Origin: Antarcticirhabdus aurantiaca
GTDB lineage: Bacteria > Pseudomonadota > Alphaproteobacteria > Rhizobiales > Rhizobiaceae
Reading direction: 5' to 3'
NCBI RefSeq assembly: GCF_009765365.1
Contig: NZ_VTOM01000009.1
Span: forward strand, 62,001-126,000
Length of the DNA: 64,000 bases
Shown here: positions 63,214-64,000 of the stretch, piece by piece
How the letters are laid out: every line of letters begins with the position of its first letter
Numbering within the stretch: the stretch's first letter is position 1
The notes under the pieces: generated by a model
Database searches by the model: none
What the model saw: only the letters and a program-made list of their open reading frames with translations
Told to the model about the DNA's origin: nothing
Made by a program: the position numbers and the translations under genes

Positions 63214-64000
63214 ATGCAAGCAATCAACGCGGGCGACACGGCCTTCATCCTCCTGTGCACCGCTCTGGTGTGCATGATGACCCCGGCCCTGGCGCTGTTC
63301 TACGGCGGCCTCGTCAAGCAGCGCGACATGCTGTCGATCATGATCCAGAACTTCGTCTGCATGGGCGTGGTCGGGCTGATCTGGGTCTTCGGCGGCTTCA
63401 GCCTCGTTTTCGGACCCGACATCGGCGGCGTGATCGGCAGCATCGTGCCCTATTTCGGCATGTACAATGTCGGCATCACGCCCAATCCGAGTTACGGGCC
63501 GAACATCCCCTTCATCATGGTGTTCGCCTATCAGATGATGTTCGCCATCATCACGCCGGCGCTGATGACCGGCGCCTTTGTCGGCCGGTTCCGCTTCGGC
63601 GCCTATCTCTTGTTCATCACCTTCTGGACCATCCTGGTCTACCTGCCTGCGGCCCACTGGGTCTGGGGTGGAGGCTTCCTCGCGAAGCTCGGCGTGGTGG
63701 ATTTTGCCGGCGGCATCGTCATCCACACCTCGGCGGGCTTCTCGGCGCTGCTGACTGCGGCCTACCTCGGCAAGCGCAAGCTGGCCCCGGGCGAGAGCGA
63801 GTCCGAGCCGGCTGCCCTGCCGCTGGTGGCGCTGGGCGCCGGCCTGTTGTGGTTCGGCTGGTTCGGCTTCAATGCGGGCGGCGCCTATGCCGCCGACGCG
63901 CTCGCGGCCTACGCCTTCCTCAGCACCATGCTGGCAGGCTCCATCGCCATGCTCGTCTGGATGTTCTGGGAGTGGCGGGAAAAGGGTCGCCCCTCGTTCT
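63214..64000 (+). CDS. amtB: Ammonium transporter (3' end outside window)
   Basis: The first 262 residues of an Amt/Rh-family ammonium channel. The sequence MTPALALFYGGLVKQRDMLSIMIQNFVCMG, FAYQMMFAIITPALMTGAFVGRF, and VDFAGGIVIHTSAGFSALLTA with the pore Asp and twin-His helix are typical, as is FGWFGFNAGGAYA. ATG 63214 has AAGGGTG upstream. No glnK/glnB gene precedes it, unlike the common glnK-amtB pair; placement behind urease suggests recovery of leaked ammonium. Confidence 0.95.
   Translation, partial: MQAINAGDTAFILLCTALVCMMTPALALFYGGLVKQRDMLSIMIQNFVCMGVVGLIWVFGGFSLVFGPDIGGVIGSIVPYFGMYNVGITPNPSYGPNIPFIMVFAYQMMFAIITPALMTGAFVGRFRFGAYLLFITFWTILVYLPAAHWVWGGGFLAKLGVVDFAGGIVIHTSAGFSALLTAAYLGKRKLAPGESESEPAALPLVALGAGLLWFGWFGFNAGGAYAADALAAYAFLSTMLAGSIAMLVWMFWEWREKGRPSF

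Overview
This 64 kb window is dense, GC-rich bacterial chromosome. Gene content (proteasome-like Anbu locus, HWE-type histidine kinase, BTLCP transglutaminase-like protease, TadE/TadG proteins, and a second-type urease locus fused to nikKMLQO, ureT and amtB as in Brucella ure2) points to an alphaproteobacterium of the order Hyphomicrobiales. A more exact name would be a guess. I see no tRNA, rRNA, CRISPR array, insertion sequence or prophage. Both ends cut genes: a giant multicopper oxidase on the left and amtB on the right.

Layout. 1-6.9 kb: a MofA-like multicopper oxidase (minus strand, open at the left edge), divergent from a metzincin-type protease. 7.0-12.3 kb: zinc/cadmium efflux (zntA plus a small membrane methyltransferase) behind a CadR/ZntR-type operator, a BTLCP cysteine protease, the MerR-family regulator, an aconitase-like C-terminal remnant and a cytochrome b561. 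12.3-18.8 kb: a compact two-armed locus around a divergent promoter region. The minus arm holds a BchC-like dehydrogenase, a PTPS/QueD-like protein with a degenerate active site, a GT4 glycosyltransferase and a methyltransferase. The plus arm holds a CDP-alcohol phosphotransferase, an FkbM methyltransferase and a sulfatase/LTA-synthase-like membrane enzyme, then a TauE-type permease. This looks like an undescribed envelope glycolipid or glycan pathway and is my main candidate for a new system.

19-31 kb: tspO, small secreted and membrane proteins, a DegT aminotransferase, an Anbu locus (ATP-grasp, alpha-E, Anbu) without its usual transglutaminase, an alpha/beta hydrolase with an ICMT-like methyltransferase, an L,D-transpeptidase and several lipoproteins. 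31-45 kb: moaA, two drug/metabolite exporters, a polar amino-acid ABC transporter without an ATPase gene, a beta-hydroxyacid dehydrogenase, an MHYT-GGDEF-EAL protein and three TadE/TadG-like proteins. 45-51 kb: a Tat-exported SDR with an altered catalytic motif, a membrane/ferredoxin/adenylate cyclase fusion and a 1045-residue GAF-PAS-HWE kinase.

51.4-64 kb: a nickel and urea module: nikR (minus), nikKMLQO, ureABC, two crcB genes, ureEFGD, ureT and amtB. It imports nickel, builds urease, imports urea and handles the ammonium released. A perfect NikR operator sits over the -10 region of the nikK promoter, yet the local NikR lacks all four canonical high-affinity nickel ligands.
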